A stretch of DNA of 64,000 nt from the NCBI GenBank assembly GCA_018398805.1, contig JAGFBZ010000258.1:1-64000 (forward strand), written 5' to 3'. The notes under the pieces were generated by a model. The model worked only from the letters and a program-made list of their open reading frames with translations, did not search any database and was not told where the DNA came from. A program made the translations under genes and the position numbers. Below, piece after piece: positions 20,485 to 31,545 of the stretch (the stretch's first letter is position 1; each line of letters opens with the position of its first letter). The stretch comes from Hirundichthys speculiger. Lineage: Eukaryota > Chordata > Actinopteri > Beloniformes > Exocoetidae.

Positions 20485-23079
20485 AGTACTCAGGTTTTCC
20501 CAGTTCACTCCCATTATAATACACAGAAACAAACAAACAAAAAAAAAAAGTTTTTATTTAGTCGGATATAATCTGGCTATAATCTGTTCCACTTAATGCT
20601 AAATCAATCCAAATCCTTATAAATGTGTTCATATTTTGCCAATAAAGAACCCAAGGTAGCAGAATCCTTGGCTTGTAAGCGAACATATCTTAAGTTAGAG
20701 AAATTATTTTCCAGACAAAACAAAAGTCTGCTATAACATTAATTGCAGGAACTAAACAGAATTTTGTTGAAAGACATATATTATTGTGTATTAGTAGTTT
20801 ATCAATTAGCAACTTTTCTTACAACTTCAGTACACTCTGAGAAGCCGAGTTTAGAACGTCAACACAGCATTTCACATGTAGCAAGCGAGCAACCCAGCTG
20901 AGCGTGGCCTTTTCTGAGGCGGCTGGACTGTTCAAGGAACTAGCAGAAGCAAAAGCAGCTAGCTAGTTTCCTTCCTCCTCTGGGTGGAAGCTTGTAGTGT
21001 GGCTTCGTGGGTTTGCTGTGTTACGAACGTGCTTTTATAGTTTACGTAAAGCGTGACTCTTATTCACTTCACTGATGCCATCAGCTTCAGCTGATCGCAA
21101 CCAAAGTATTTCCTTACACTTAGCGTTGAATCCACCCAGAGTTGTGGGGTGTTGCGCTCAGCTATGATTCTTTGTTGTGTACTCTCCGTGGAGTTTCCGG
21201 GTGATGACACAGTACTTTTCTGAGTTGCGCCCATTTTGTTTAATGTTAATGTTACGTAACACTTAATAGATTATCAGACAGTTACGCGTTGATTCTGAAT
21301 CCTTTACATCTGCATTGAGACGCATCTAATTTTTTTTTTCCTCCAACCCGAGTTGACCTACACTTCCACCTGTTAAAGACACCGCACAGTCCGGGTTATT
21401 CACTCCGAGCTTAATAATGGAAACTCATCTGACATTTTTTCTGTATTCTCCAACGTTTCAAAAGATCTCGAAAATTGCTTCACCCGTAGATGGGAACCCA
21501 GTTATTCGTGACGTTAACGTCCAATTTAGATTTTATGCTCATCACTACTCCTTAAAGCAGCCCTGAGCAGATTTAAATATGTAAGACACCATCCGCTGTC
21601 AGTTGGACTCTGCAGCTGCAGGGTCACTTCCTCTCCAGGCTGTTAATGCGGCAGCATGCCCGTGCATGCTTCCTAAACATTCCTTTCTTCCGTCACTCCT
21701 GCTGTTCTTTTGCTTCCTTCCTACCCTTCTATGTGTGTGTGTGTGTGTGTTTTGCAGTGGCAGGCAGATGTCTGACAGCACCGTGACGCTCAGTCTTGCT
21801 GTCTGCATATGACTCAAGGGTAGCATGCACACAAACACTCACACAGATGCACGGCTACACTGGTGCCTGTTCCCAGTCTCACTGGGCCTAATTGGCCCAG
21901 TCTGCTTAGTACAGCACTATTATTCAGCACTTCTGACAAAAAAATATTGTCTGTCTGTGTGTGTGTGTGTGCGCGCTGTAAAGATATCCGGTGACACTTG
22001 AAGAAGTCCCTTGAGAGCTTCATGCCTTCTCACACTTTGACATATCTGTCGCTAGCTGAGGAAGGAACACCTTTCTAGTTTTCACACAAGTCCAGAAAAT
22101 TTCATACACACGCCGTGCCGAGAGAGAAAAAAAAAAAGGTATTGCCACGGTGGTAAAGTAAAAAAAGAAGAAATGTTAATGCCCATCACAAGCTCAAACC
22201 GCAGAGCCGTGATTATGTTTTCCTCAAACGACTTATCAAAAATAATTCTCCCTTCCTTCCAGCCCCCAGATTGATTGCTTTGCCTTCCCTCAATAACAAA
22301 CTAAACCCAGTGTGTTTGGCTCCGTGCCAGACTACCGGAGCAGCGGCCCCCTGCTAGAGAGAAATCAGGACCGGGGTGTTGGCGCGTCCCCCACCCCGGC
22401 CTCCAGCATAGACTCCCTCCGCCGCGCTTCTGTCTCTCCACCCGCATCATTACTCCAATCAGATGTGTCGCCCTGGAGAACAGCTCCCTCCTCCTCTCAC
22501 GGCGATTCACTGCATTAATCATCAGGTAGTTTGTTTAGAATAACAGCCTCACCTGTTGCCGGCTATGCCTTGTACTGTCATTTGATAGGTATGTCTGCCC
22601 GCCGTCTCTAGAGTTTGAACATTTAATGATGAGTTGCTCAAGGTAATAAAATAAAAAGAAAAAAAAGGATGTCATACTTTATGAAGAGCATGTTTCCTTT
22701 AATCAGTCTGTGGCCACCAGGGGTCAGAAAAATATCAGAACCCGCTGCCAGTTAAACAGACTTGCATCACTGTTGTCATTCACCTTGGGCCGTCCTCCAG
22801 GTAATAGAAGGGTAGAAATTGTTAGTTTGGCCGGCCTGACATAGCAGTGGGAAACAATCAAGTGCGGAAATATTATTTAGTGTCAGGGGAAGAATAAACA
22901 GAAAGCTTTGAAGGGGTCATTTTTTTTGCTGGAAGCTAAGTTGTCTAAGACTTTGTTCCTGTTTATGTAGGTCCAACTTTGTACCCTGGGTTGCTTCATC
23001 CCAATGACAGCATGATGAAACATTTTTTTTTTCTTTTTTTTTTAATATAAGAACTTCAGATCAAGTAACTGAGCTACTT
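20485..23079. other. No gene recognised; two TG repeats
   Basis: Apparently single-copy DNA with TG runs at 21732-21750 and 21955-21970. The small open frames near 21600-22520 lie on both strands over the same DNA and have no domain. Composition is slightly GC-rich at 22320-22510. Confidence 0.4.
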
Positions 23080-24130
23080 ACTTTGGCCTTTACCTTTAGG
23101 GGTTGCCACAGCAGATCATTGTGTTCCAGATATTGATTTGGTAAAGGTTTTACATCAGATGGGTTTCCTCAAACAGCCCATCCCATTTATCAGGGCTTGG
23201 GATCTGCACTATGAGAACACTGGCTTTTAACCCCTCAGCGGCTGGGTCTTTGCTGTGGGGTTCAGTCAGGGCCGTTTCTAGTCACCTTGGGGGCCCCAGG
23301 CAAGAGTGAGCATGGGGGCCCTCCCGGCCCAGAAACACCAAGAAAATCATTCAACCCAAAAATCTTTTATTTTAAATAACAGAAGTGCACAATAATGTAA
23401 GAACACTTAAAATACAATATAACATAACAAACACAACTGAAATGTGCAAAGTTTGACAAAAACACAATCAAGCAAAAAATAAAAAAGTTAGAATAAATAA
23501 ATAGTTAGTGGTCTTTGGTTCCATATCCATGTCCTGGTGGAAATTGTTTTTAAAATCTTTGCTTGTGCTTCCTGAGACTACAGACTGGGACAAAGTGGCA
23601 TCACAACTTTTTTTTTTTAATAATGTCAGCTTATACACCTTTGAACTTACCACTTTTTTCTTTTTTCTTCATCTTTTGTTTTTTTTTTTTTCTTTTTGCG
23701 TGTCCTGATGGATATGCTCGCTTCATTTTTCTTGTATCGAGTTTGAAGCACCACAGAAAGCCGGCCACGGGCAGTCGGGGCCCCATTAGGGGGGTTCCAA
23801 ACGTGTCGCTGCAGTGTCTATGGAGGTTTCAGGTTGTGTCATTGATATGGATCGATATTGGCCGCGTCTCAGGGGTCCCTTAACACACGAGGCAGTGACA
23901 GCTAGTGGGGGCCCTATGCGAGGGGGTTTTCAACATATCGTCGTTGCAGTGTCAGTCATTTTGTCATTGACAAAAGGACCAATGTCACCGCTGTCCTGGG
24001 GCCCCTCTCAGCTCGGGACCCTAGGCAATTGCCTAGTATGACTACCTCGTTGCGGTGTCTCTGGGTTCAGTGTCCTGCCGAAGGACACTTCAGCACTTCT
24101 TATCAAACTGTCTTTGATAGTCCTGGAACT
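23080..24130. repeat. Older teleost dispersed repeat split by a hAT insertion
   Basis: The left part (about 23080-23266) has ggggttgccacagcagatca, then catcccatttatcagggctt. The right part (24064-24130) continues with gtcctgccgaaggacact. These belong to one widespread fish repeat whose pieces normally lie side by side; here they are separated by about 800 bp of inserted DNA. The identity of the older family (SINE or LINE-derived) is uncertain. Confidence 0.6.
23267..24063. mobile_element. hAT-like element nested in an older repeat
   Basis: The insertion is bounded by identical 8-bp direct repeats ggttcagt (23259-23266 and 24064-24071) and reads cagggcc at its left tip and ggtctctg-like gtgtctctg at its right tip (reverse complement cagagac), a short imperfect terminal inverted repeat as in hAT elements. 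Inside, G/C-rich pieces of the type ggggccc recur (23757-23800 and 23905-23930), suggesting a degenerate internal duplication. No transposase domain was seen, so this is a non-autonomous copy. Confidence 0.75.
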
Positions 24131-25580
24131 TGTTTCGTACTCTCTGTATTGGTGTGCTGAACAAAGACTGGATGTCTCCCTTTCTTTCGTTTTTTTTTTT
24201 TTTCTAGGGCCCGAATTTCACTTTATGGGCTCTGGAGCTTTAGTGGTAGATTACAAACAATTATCAAAGCTTTTTTTTTTTTCATTTTGAGAGTTGGGGT
24301 TGGGGGGGTATTAGTGCACCCCACACATTTGCGACCAAATGGGTGTGGTTCAACGACTGAAATCCACGCAACACCGTGAAGTATGTCTTACATGCCTCAC
24401 ACTAAATGTGGATCACAACTTGTGTGCCAGTGAAAAATAATTTTTCCCATCTAGGAACATATATGACAGAAGTACTGATATGGATGAAAATGATACCTAA
24501 TTCATGGTAAACATGGCTGCTAATTTCAGCTTGACCACAAAATCTCAGTCCTTGTTACTCATTCTTGCTTTGCTGCAAAACAAAATTCAGCAAAGCCAGT
24601 GATATAGCCGTGTTATTGAAGGAAAAATCTGCTCAGCTGCTAAATCAAGACCCCTGCTCTCATCTGTTGACATCAGTTGATCATCTTTGATTATTCCTAC
24701 ATGGTTGGTTACACGCTCAAGTTTTACCTCACCAATTTCAGTAAATAAAACTGCAATATGCTATTTCCCATGTGACGGCAAAGCAGTCCCCCGCTGAGCG
24801 GAATCGAAGAATTGTGACACAGCCCATCTTCAGACAAGGATGATGTTTTAATCAGTCGCCTTACTCGTCAAAGGAGTAGCTGGTGCTCTGAAATGTGACA
24901 GGTTTGCACATTTTCCATTAAGCTTGATGCATTTCCTCAAATTGCCATTATTTCACTTTAAACTACTCCCGCCGTGTGGTATAATAGAGGTGTTGTGCAG
25001 AAATAAACCATAATAGGCTGTGGAAGCATAACAAAATATGTCATTTTTATTGTGTAGTAGATTGTACAGTTTTTTATGATATTGCAGCTCCGCAGTAAAA
25101 CTGATGCACGTTCCATGAAAAAAGGAAAGCAAAGTAAAACCCAGCTTGACGACAGCTTTGCACTCTTTTGGCAATAAGGCGATCTCCGTCATGCAGCCAC
25201 TGGCGCAGTTTCATACATCCTCAATGTGTTTGAGATCTTCCATTGAGTTGCATTGAGGCAGAGTTGTCTCACATATTTGATCCAGACAACAAATACTCCA
25301 GTGACTTGAAAGAGCCTCATCAATCAGAATCAACTCTGTAAGTTGTTAAGTTGCTGGTTGTATAAATCAAGAGTATTGTCCAGAAAGTCCTGGTTCACTT
25401 TCTCTGAGAGACTATTTGAGTTATTTGACCTGTATCTCACACTCTTGGGTTAAGGCAAGAGGCGGTCAACAAAGTGAACTGACCGCAGACATATCTGATC
25501 TTTCATCCTTGTTTTCACAGTTGAAAACTTAATCGGACACATTAGAAGAGGAAAAATTCTCTGGATGAAAAAAAAACCAA
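24131..25580. other. No gene recognised
   Basis: AT-rich DNA with T runs at 24190-24202 and 24271-24281. No transposon ends or domain-bearing frames were found. Confidence 0.4.
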
Positions 25581-25589
25581 AACAAAGGA

Positions 25590-25860
25590 ATAGACGGCAT
25601 TATCAGGGCATAAAATCGCGACTAACTGGTTGCCAAATGCGATCAAAATTTGACCATTTCGACCGTTTTTTCTGCCTTGTTGCCAGTGGCGAGGACCACA
25701 AAATCCACCATCAACTTAGAAAAAAATCATTTTTTTCTATGATTTCTATGACATTTGTATTTTACACTTCTCTCCCGCCGTCCTCCCATATTAGTATTTT
25801 TCCCGCTAACCTCCCGATTTTAACCTGCGTTATTAAAAAATAATAATACCGCATCGGGGG
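25590..25860. repeat. Possible decayed DNA-transposon end
   Basis: The motif tatcagggcataaaa (25600-25614) recurs inverted as ttttatgccctgatta at about 26488-26503, and the segment 25780-25860 looks like a GC/AT-mixed transposon end. This is too weak to define an element. Confidence 0.25.
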
Positions 25861-26207
25861 GAGTAAAAAAAGTAAACAACAACAACAACAGTCCACAAAT
25901 ACACTCCTCCCAAAACAGTCGTAAAGAATGCAAAGTCTGCAACAAATGAGTACAACAAGTCATTAAAAGAGTAAAGAAAAGTCATGTAAAATGAGATGAA
26001 AAACTGTAAAAGAAGAGCAATATGAAATTAAAACAATGTGTGGAATGAAATTCAAATGTAAATGTAAATACAAGCAATGTAAAATGAACAAAAATATGCA
26101 AATCCTTTCAAATAATTACTCTTCATATATACCCCTTTGTGTTTTCATTTAGGCTATAATGAATGTTCACATTATGTCAACGTGGCTTTATGCACAGCTG
26201 CACTACT

Positions 26208-26374
26208 TCCTGAACTTCAGCCATCTGCTTTGTTTCCTGTGTGCCATTAATTGACTGATTAACTGATTAATCCAGGTGTGTCTGACCTCACAGCAATGAT
26301 CAGACACACCTGGATTGATCAATTTGTCCAATAATGGCACACAAGAAACAAAAGAGCTGGCTGAAGTTGCTGAA
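26208..26374. repeat. Large imperfect hairpin
   Basis: Left arm 26208-26285 and right arm 26300-26374 are inverted copies with roughly 80 percent identity. Matching blocks include gtgtgccatta with taatggcacac, ccaggtgtgtctga with tcagacacacctgg, and acttcagcc with ggctgaagt. The loop is only about 14 bp. It may be a foldback element or the joined ends of a transposon that lost its middle. Confidence 0.7.
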
Positions 26375-26582
26375 CATGCTGCGAGCATCCATGATAATGT
26401 CAACAGTCTACGTATGGGGCGACGAAAAACACTGGCGACCAACATCATAAACCTGGTAGCCAGGGGCTACTTGGCAAAAATTCAATTTTTATGCCCTGAT
26501 TATATGGCAAAAACCTGTCAAATCTGAAATTTTTGGTTGCTGCTAGAATGTCTTTGTGAGATGCAGAGATGGATGTATCAAA

Positions 26583-26970
26583 CAGAAGTTTGGAGAGGCA
26601 GCTGTGTTGGTCCCAGTTGGGATTTATTCAGAATTCATGACAACACTTAACCGGTACAGCTAGCACAACACCTGGTAGTGATGGCCATAATGGCAACACC
26701 TGCTCTGAGCTCAGGGGGACCATTGCTAGTTTTTCAGCAGGACGATGGATGATACGACACTTCCATGGTCCTTAAGACAGAGAAGTGGAGGAGCAGAGTG
26801 CTGCATCAGATGACCTGGCCTCCACATCACCGGAGCGTTTAAACTGTCTGGTAGAGCCGCAGAGCAGACTGAAGCAAAAGCTCCAGGTGATGACCTCACC
26901 AGGCTGGTTATGATTGTTATGAGTGTGCAAAGGTGTTATTGGTTAAGTAATGCTGAAGTTCTAGATTTTT
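26583..26970 (+). pseudogene. Probable Tc1-like transposase fossil
   Basis: A weak match: the plus strand gives VFQQDDG near 26738, resembling the second Asp motif of Tc1 transposases (QQDN), then WRSRVLHQMTWPP near 26790-26820, resembling the stretch before the SPDLNP motif, and in another frame TSPERLNCLVEP near 26825-26860. Stops and shifts are frequent. Spacing and order agree with Tc1, but each motif alone is poor. Confidence 0.4.
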
Positions 26971-28017
26971 TTTTAAATACTGAATGTGAGCCCAAAAGTA
27001 AAAATATGCAAATGTGTTTCACAAGAGAAACAACAAGTATAAAAATATAACCAGCTTGCATAACAGAAGTAGGTATGGAAATAAAATCTCAAAGGGTTGT
27101 CATGAATACTAAATGTTTCCTCTACAATGATGATGTTCTCTAAAACTATGAAGCTTTTCTCTTGTTTGCCTCCATCAGGTTGAGTTGTAGAACTGTTCAG
27201 CTCTTGGGTTTTCTCCTCTGTCCTCCCATAGCTCTGATTTATTTTCTTTCTTTCTCTTTTTCCCTTGTCATTATGTTTTTCTGTCTTAAAACAGGCAAAC
27301 TACGGGAAGCAGTGCTCCATGTTTGAATATGTTCTGACACCGCATCTTTACAAGGCCTGATTTCCCGGGGGAACCGGGCGTTTGGCATGTTTACATTTTG
27401 TTCCCATTTCTGTGTTGCATCAAAAAACCCTCCCTCTCTTCTCTTCTTTCCCTACCACACTGAAAAACTAAACATTTGCAGGGTGACACCAGGGGAAAAC
27501 AGACGCTGACCTGGCTCTAACACTATAAGAGGAAGGAAAAGGCTTGAGCAGACAAATAAGAATTGCCTCGGGATGCGGGAGAAAACCCGACACATCCACT
27601 GCGGTGCGAAGGTCATACCCTGTGAGTTTACGGGCGTACGTGGATGTGATTTTGCTTGAGTGATTTCTATTCATAGTTTCTTGTTACGAACATGTCAACA
27701 AGTACTTTCCTTACCTGCCCAGGCGACAGATGCTTTCGGTGTTTAGACCTGACATCTATGATTACGTGAAGTAAAACGTTAAAAACTTCAAGCAGTTCAC
27801 CTCAGCAGCCCGTTTGAGCTTCTCCTCGGGGATGGATTTGTAGGTAATGACTTCCAGTTTTACCGTTAAGCTGGCAAGTGAGATAGATGTGAAAGTAAAA
27901 TGGGGTGTTTTGGTCTGAAGCTTGCTGCCATGTCTTGGGCTGTGATGTAGTTGGGTAGGTGAGATGGAAGGTGAAGTCCTGAAGAAAAAAAAAAGAAAAC
28001 AGATTAAACAGATAACA
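26971..28017. other. No gene recognised
   Basis: Mixed DNA with short pyrimidine-rich parts (27230-27270 and 27430-27460). The minus-strand frame 27468-27674 has no recognisable domain. Confidence 0.4.
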
Positions 28018-28125
28018 AAAACGTTGGAACAGGGTGATATTTTCTTCTTTTACTAACTGTCTGTAAACATCTGGGAAGTGAGGAGACCAGATACTGGAGC
28101 TTTAGCAGAGGAATGCTCCATTTTT
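28018..28125 (-). mobile_element. Fragment of a Tc1-like element (3' part), inverted
   Basis: The segment around ctgtctgtaaacatctggga (28059-28078) is the reverse complement of the segment at about 35850-35905, and the match continues on both sides with gaps (gaggagaccag, then tggag-ttta; and gttggaaca). It is a short internal piece of the family described at 35060, lying on the opposite strand, with no ends left. Confidence 0.75.
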
Positions 28126-28134
28126 CCACGTAGA

Positions 28135-28320
28135 AAAGAGCATGTCATCGAAAACATGAGGAAGTACCCACATCTGTACGATTCTGGTTCTCCACACTAC
28201 AAAGTCAGCACATATTCTAGTAATTCATGGAGGGAGATTGCGATGAATGTGGGTCTGGATACGGCCGAGACAGTGAGGAAGTGGAAAAACACAAGAGATG
28301 AGTTTAGTAAGTTTAGCTAG
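28135..28320 (+). pseudogene. MADF (Myb/SANT-like) domain fragment
   Basis: The frame encodes a MADF-like DNA-binding domain: HVIENMRKYPHLYDSGSPHY, then W in SNSWREIAMNVGL and W in VRKWKNTRDEF, in the order and spacing of the family (I..V...P.LYD, W..IA..L, KW..LRD). In fish such domains occur in host transcription factors and in the second protein of PIF/Harbinger transposons, where it helps bring the transposase to DNA. The open frame starts upstream at 28078, but its first 19 codons come from the Tc1 fragment, so that ATG is accidental. Only the domain's core is present and no partner gene is near. A decayed Harbinger exon is my preferred reading. Confidence 0.65.
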
Positions 28321-28329
28321 TTTGTGATT

Positions 28330-28587
28330 GTCGCTCTTGCGTTGTGGCGTGGAATAACATAGCGGAGACCGCGCTAGTATAAATCAAAAGTGACGGCGGC
28401 ATCTCTGCGACAAGCTGACAGCGACACATTGCTGTGAGAGTATACACGGGGAAGTGTCCACATGCGTCCACGACAACGCACGCAACATCGCGGCAGTCAA
28501 CCCTCTCGGACTTATCGGTTAACGGTTATTAATCGTTAAAGGGCCTCGGTTAACGGTCATAAAAAAAATCCAAAATTTGCAACCCTA
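28330..28587 (+). mobile_element. hAT element 3' remnant with transposase scrap
   Basis: In the frame 28439-28501 the plus strand encodes GEVSTCVHDNARNIAAVN, matching the region around the second catalytic Asp of ZBED-type hAT transposases (V.DNA.N). About 60 bp later come repeated cggttaacggt motifs and the end aaaatttgcaaccctaat, like the terminal part of a fish hAT family. The rest of the gene is gone, so this is an internally deleted remnant. The TATC array begins directly at its right end. Confidence 0.6.
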
Positions 28588-28588
28588 A

Positions 28589-28656
<68 letters not shown>
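28589..28656. repeat. (TATC)n microsatellite, left array
   Basis: About 17 units of TATC. It starts at the end of the hAT remnant and stops where an LTR-like unit starts. Confidence 0.97.
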
Positions 28657-28657
<1 letters not shown>

Positions 28658-28922
28658 GTGGGAACAGAGAATTTATGTTTATTGAAAAGAGACCACCCCC
28701 CCTCACATTGTTATTCCGTTGTCATAAAATGTGGTGTTATTTTTACAGTTTTACAAATTTGAACTTCAGTATTATTTCATATTAGTTCAACCCGAGTAAC
28801 GTACGGTTCTGTGCCCCGAATTACTAACACAGACAGAAAGCACTGGTTAAGCCCGCGAGGGGACTATTTCTCACTTTCACCACCAGAGGGAGTATCCTCA
28901 TATGTGAGTCATGTGCTAGCTC

Positions 28923-29015
28923 AACAGTTTTGGCATTGCAGCCCAGTACTGTGACGGGAGCAAAGCCGAACATACCGATAACTCCGTGCTGTTCTGTTTG
29001 TGTGTACTTTTGCAG
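28923..29015 (+). repeat. 93-bp exact direct repeat, copy 1
   Basis: Identical to 29359-29451. It begins aacagttttggcattgcagc and ends gtacttttgcag, and is directly followed by gtaagc, which fits the splice-donor consensus. Confidence 0.95.
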
Positions 29016-29358
29016 GTAAGCATGCATAAACCTTCTCAGAAGAAGCTGTATGTATATAAGAATGTAGTAACCATTAGAGAGGAAGAGTTGGCCGTTGATT
29101 TGCTTTGGTATGAGTTGAAACAGGATTTGTAATTGTCAAGAATGGCGATGCTAATATTGCATTTAAGCTAACTCCAGACAATGTACAGAGGCCTAGTGAA
29201 GCTGTGAGGGAATGGTTTGTGTCTAGTAAGTTTTCTATGTTACTACAATGAGCAATTATGCAAAGAGGGAGCTATAGTAGTACCTGTTGTGTTATATTTT
29301 ATGTTTATTTGTACTTCCTTGGTTCAGAGAGTGTTGGTTAAAAAGGAATATGTATCGA

Positions 29359-29451
29359 AACAGTTTTGGCATTGCAGCCCAGTACTGTGACGGGAGCAAA
29401 GCCGAACATACCGATAACTCCGTGCTGTTCTGTTTGTGTGTACTTTTGCAG
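29359..29451 (+). repeat. 93-bp exact direct repeat, copy 2
   Basis: Identical to 28923-29015, at a period of 436 bp. This copy is followed by taccctgaaccccg instead of the donor-like gtaagc, then by the ATTAAA signal. Confidence 0.95.
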
Positions 29452-29514
29452 TACCCTGAACCCCGCATTAAAAAACCTTAAAAAGCACACCAGGTCTGCT
29501 TCTCGTGTGCAACA

Positions 29515-29583
<69 letters not shown>
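29515..29583. repeat. (TATC)n microsatellite, right array
   Basis: About 17 units of TATC directly after the LTR-like unit. It probably was continuous with the array at 28589 before the insertion. Confidence 0.97.
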
Positions 29584-29584
<1 letters not shown>

Positions 29585-30279
29585 CGTGTGTGGTGTGCTA
29601 CTACATCCTTGTATAAGGTCTTACACTTACTATAAATCAGCAGTAATCGTTTACATGCTACACATTGTTAGGTTTTGTGGGTTTTAGCCAGACCCCAGAA
29701 CAGACACGGACCACATAACTCCGCTTACAGAGTTTATTTTACACTGGCAAGTTTCAACAAGGTAGAATGTGTGTGGGACGGCCGAATTCCTGGAGTCCAA
29801 AGAATCTGGTCCGCAAGAGAGCGGCAGGCAGGTGAGTCCAGTGATTTTACACACACGCGCACACAAAAGCAGGACAAGAGTTACTCAACAGCTACAGTAA
29901 AAAGATCTAAAAATGATTCTGGCCTGATGCTTCTAAAAAACGGGCAGCAGAAATGATCCCATGATGACTGTGGAGAAGATTGGTGGATTTAACTGCAGAG
30001 GCTGATTACGAGATTCGCTGTTGGTGCACAAAGGCTGACCAGAGGTGGGAGGAGTCTACCTGGACTGCATTCATGCCACATTCACTCAAACTCACCACAC
30101 ACACACAGAAAGATGAGCAGGAGGCAACAGAGTGAGCGTAACACAGACAGGTTAGCCATAAGATTAAAACAATCTGAAAAAAATCTGACCTTTCATGAAC
30201 GTGATCCGGTGCCCCTGAGGGGGGGCCCCCGGTTCCAGGTGCCTTTGAGTCTGTGGAGTGAGGAGCTACAAAGCTGGCA
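29584..30279. other. No gene recognised
   Basis: Mixed DNA with a short CA-rich piece (30098-30110) and a small G/C run (30217-30232). The overlapping open frames on both strands have no domain. Confidence 0.35.
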
Positions 30280-30850
30280 TCAGGGTCAGAATCCCTTTAT
30301 TGCCACTGTAACATGGACAGTTAAATTTGAGTGCGAGCCTAAAAAGGACAAAATCAATGAAAAGCAAATGAATAATCTGTCAAAAATAATTTTAAAAATA
30401 ACTTTATATAACGGTAAAAACACACATATGACGTTCTCTTTGGAACATTGCGCAAACCCCTTTGCTGCACAGCGATGTGAACATGATGTTTTTGTGGCAT
30501 TTAAGGTTTGTGGGATAAAAACAGTTTTTAAGTGGGTTTCTCCTGGTTCTAATGGCTGCGTACCATCTGCCTGACAGCAGCAGTTCAAACAGAGAGTGAC
30601 CTGGGTGGGATGTGACCTTTGTGATATTTGTGATATTGTGGGCTTTCTTGAGGCAGCGGGGACTACGCGGGTCCTCCGGGGAGCAGAGGGGGCACCCGAT
30701 GATTGTCTGTGCAGTCTGGACGACCCTCCCGAGCTCGTTCCTGCGTGTCACAGTGACTCCCAGAAAGCAGAAGTCGGCAAACCTCCCTACACTATCCCTG
30801 CTGATCCCTGCTGAAATATGAACGCCGAGGCTACATTCATTGATAAAACA
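30280..30850 (-). mobile_element. Antisense LINE fragment, 3' part
   Basis: On the minus strand this carries the C-terminal part of a LINE reverse transcriptase ORF and then a short 3' region ending in gtggcaataaagggattctg near 30285. The 5' part of the element is missing. The fragment belongs to the jockey superfamily (L2/Rex-like). Confidence 0.7.
30404..30814 (-). pseudogene. LINE reverse transcriptase C-terminal fragment
   Basis: The open frame runs from 31129 to 30404 on the minus strand, but only about residues 105-215 resemble LINE proteins: LGRVVQTAQTIIGCPL, then RCLKKAHNI, SHPGHSLFELLLSGRWY and NPLKNCFYP. These match the typical end of L2/Rex-type ORF2 products (R.V..A..IIG, HP.H.LF.LLPSG.RY, R...SF.P). 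The catalytic palm with FADD/YADD is not present. The upstream 100 residues have no recognisable match and are probably not LINE coding sequence. Confidence 0.7.
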
Positions 30851-31545
30851 TTTTGGGGGGAATTCAGGAACAATCGGCATGCTGGAACTGCCACTGATGA
30901 GTGGTTTTTGATGAGACAGCCAACCACGGACTGTACATGTATTAAGGAGTTTTGTTAAAGATGTGTCATCACGACATGTCGGCCGCTGATGTTCCTCAGT
31001 AGAGAACTGTAGTTTGACAAGATAATAAGTGTAGGTTTTAAAAGAATTTGTTGTGTAGAAGTGACGTTGTTTGCAGCTATTTAGAAAATCTGCCCACGGG
31101 AGAGTAATGAATTTCTTTGAGTGTCCCACTCAGTCTTTATCGCCGTCATAATTAGAATAAACATGAAAATTCTGCCGATTTTCATAATTGTGCTCATCAC
31201 CTTAATTTAATCGGTTCTTAGCAGCTCTTTTCAGCATTGCTCTCCTGCATCCCTCTTCTTATTGATCAGCGTCAGCTAAAATTTCACCTGTACGTTATGT
31301 GTTGGTGTGAAGGTGAAAGGGCAGGCCTATATGTGCGTATATGAAAAAGGTATGTATGTATATGGGGGTCTGTGAACAGGCCAGTGGAGTGAAACGAGGG
31401 AGAGATGGGCTTCTGGGTGTCAGTTTGACTGGAGCTCTGGATTGGCTGATCAGTGGTCCAAAGCCTGGATATTACACAGCACAGCTCATCTGGAGGAGCG
31501 CTTTAACCTCAGCATGCAGAAGAGCAACCTGCACACATGTGTGTA
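30851..31545. other. No recognised feature
   Basis: No transposon ends or coding signals were seen between the LINE fragment and the pogo-like element. Confidence 0.35.

Larger units (their letters stand above)
28657..29514 (+). mobile_element. Probable solo LTR inserted in a TATC microsatellite
   Basis: An 858-bp unit begins TGTGGGAACAG and ends GTGTGCAACA, i.e. TG...CA as in LTRs, and is flanked on both sides by TATC arrays, so it appears to have split one microsatellite. A 4-bp target duplication (tatc) is compatible but cannot be proven within a TATC array. It contains a TATA-like tgtatataag at 29051-29060 and an ATTAAA poly(A) signal at 29467-29472 near the right end. There is no primer-binding site or coding region, which suggests a solo LTR. 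The orientation is inferred from the ATTAAA position. The family (Gypsy, BEL or endogenous retrovirus) is not determined. Confidence 0.5.
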
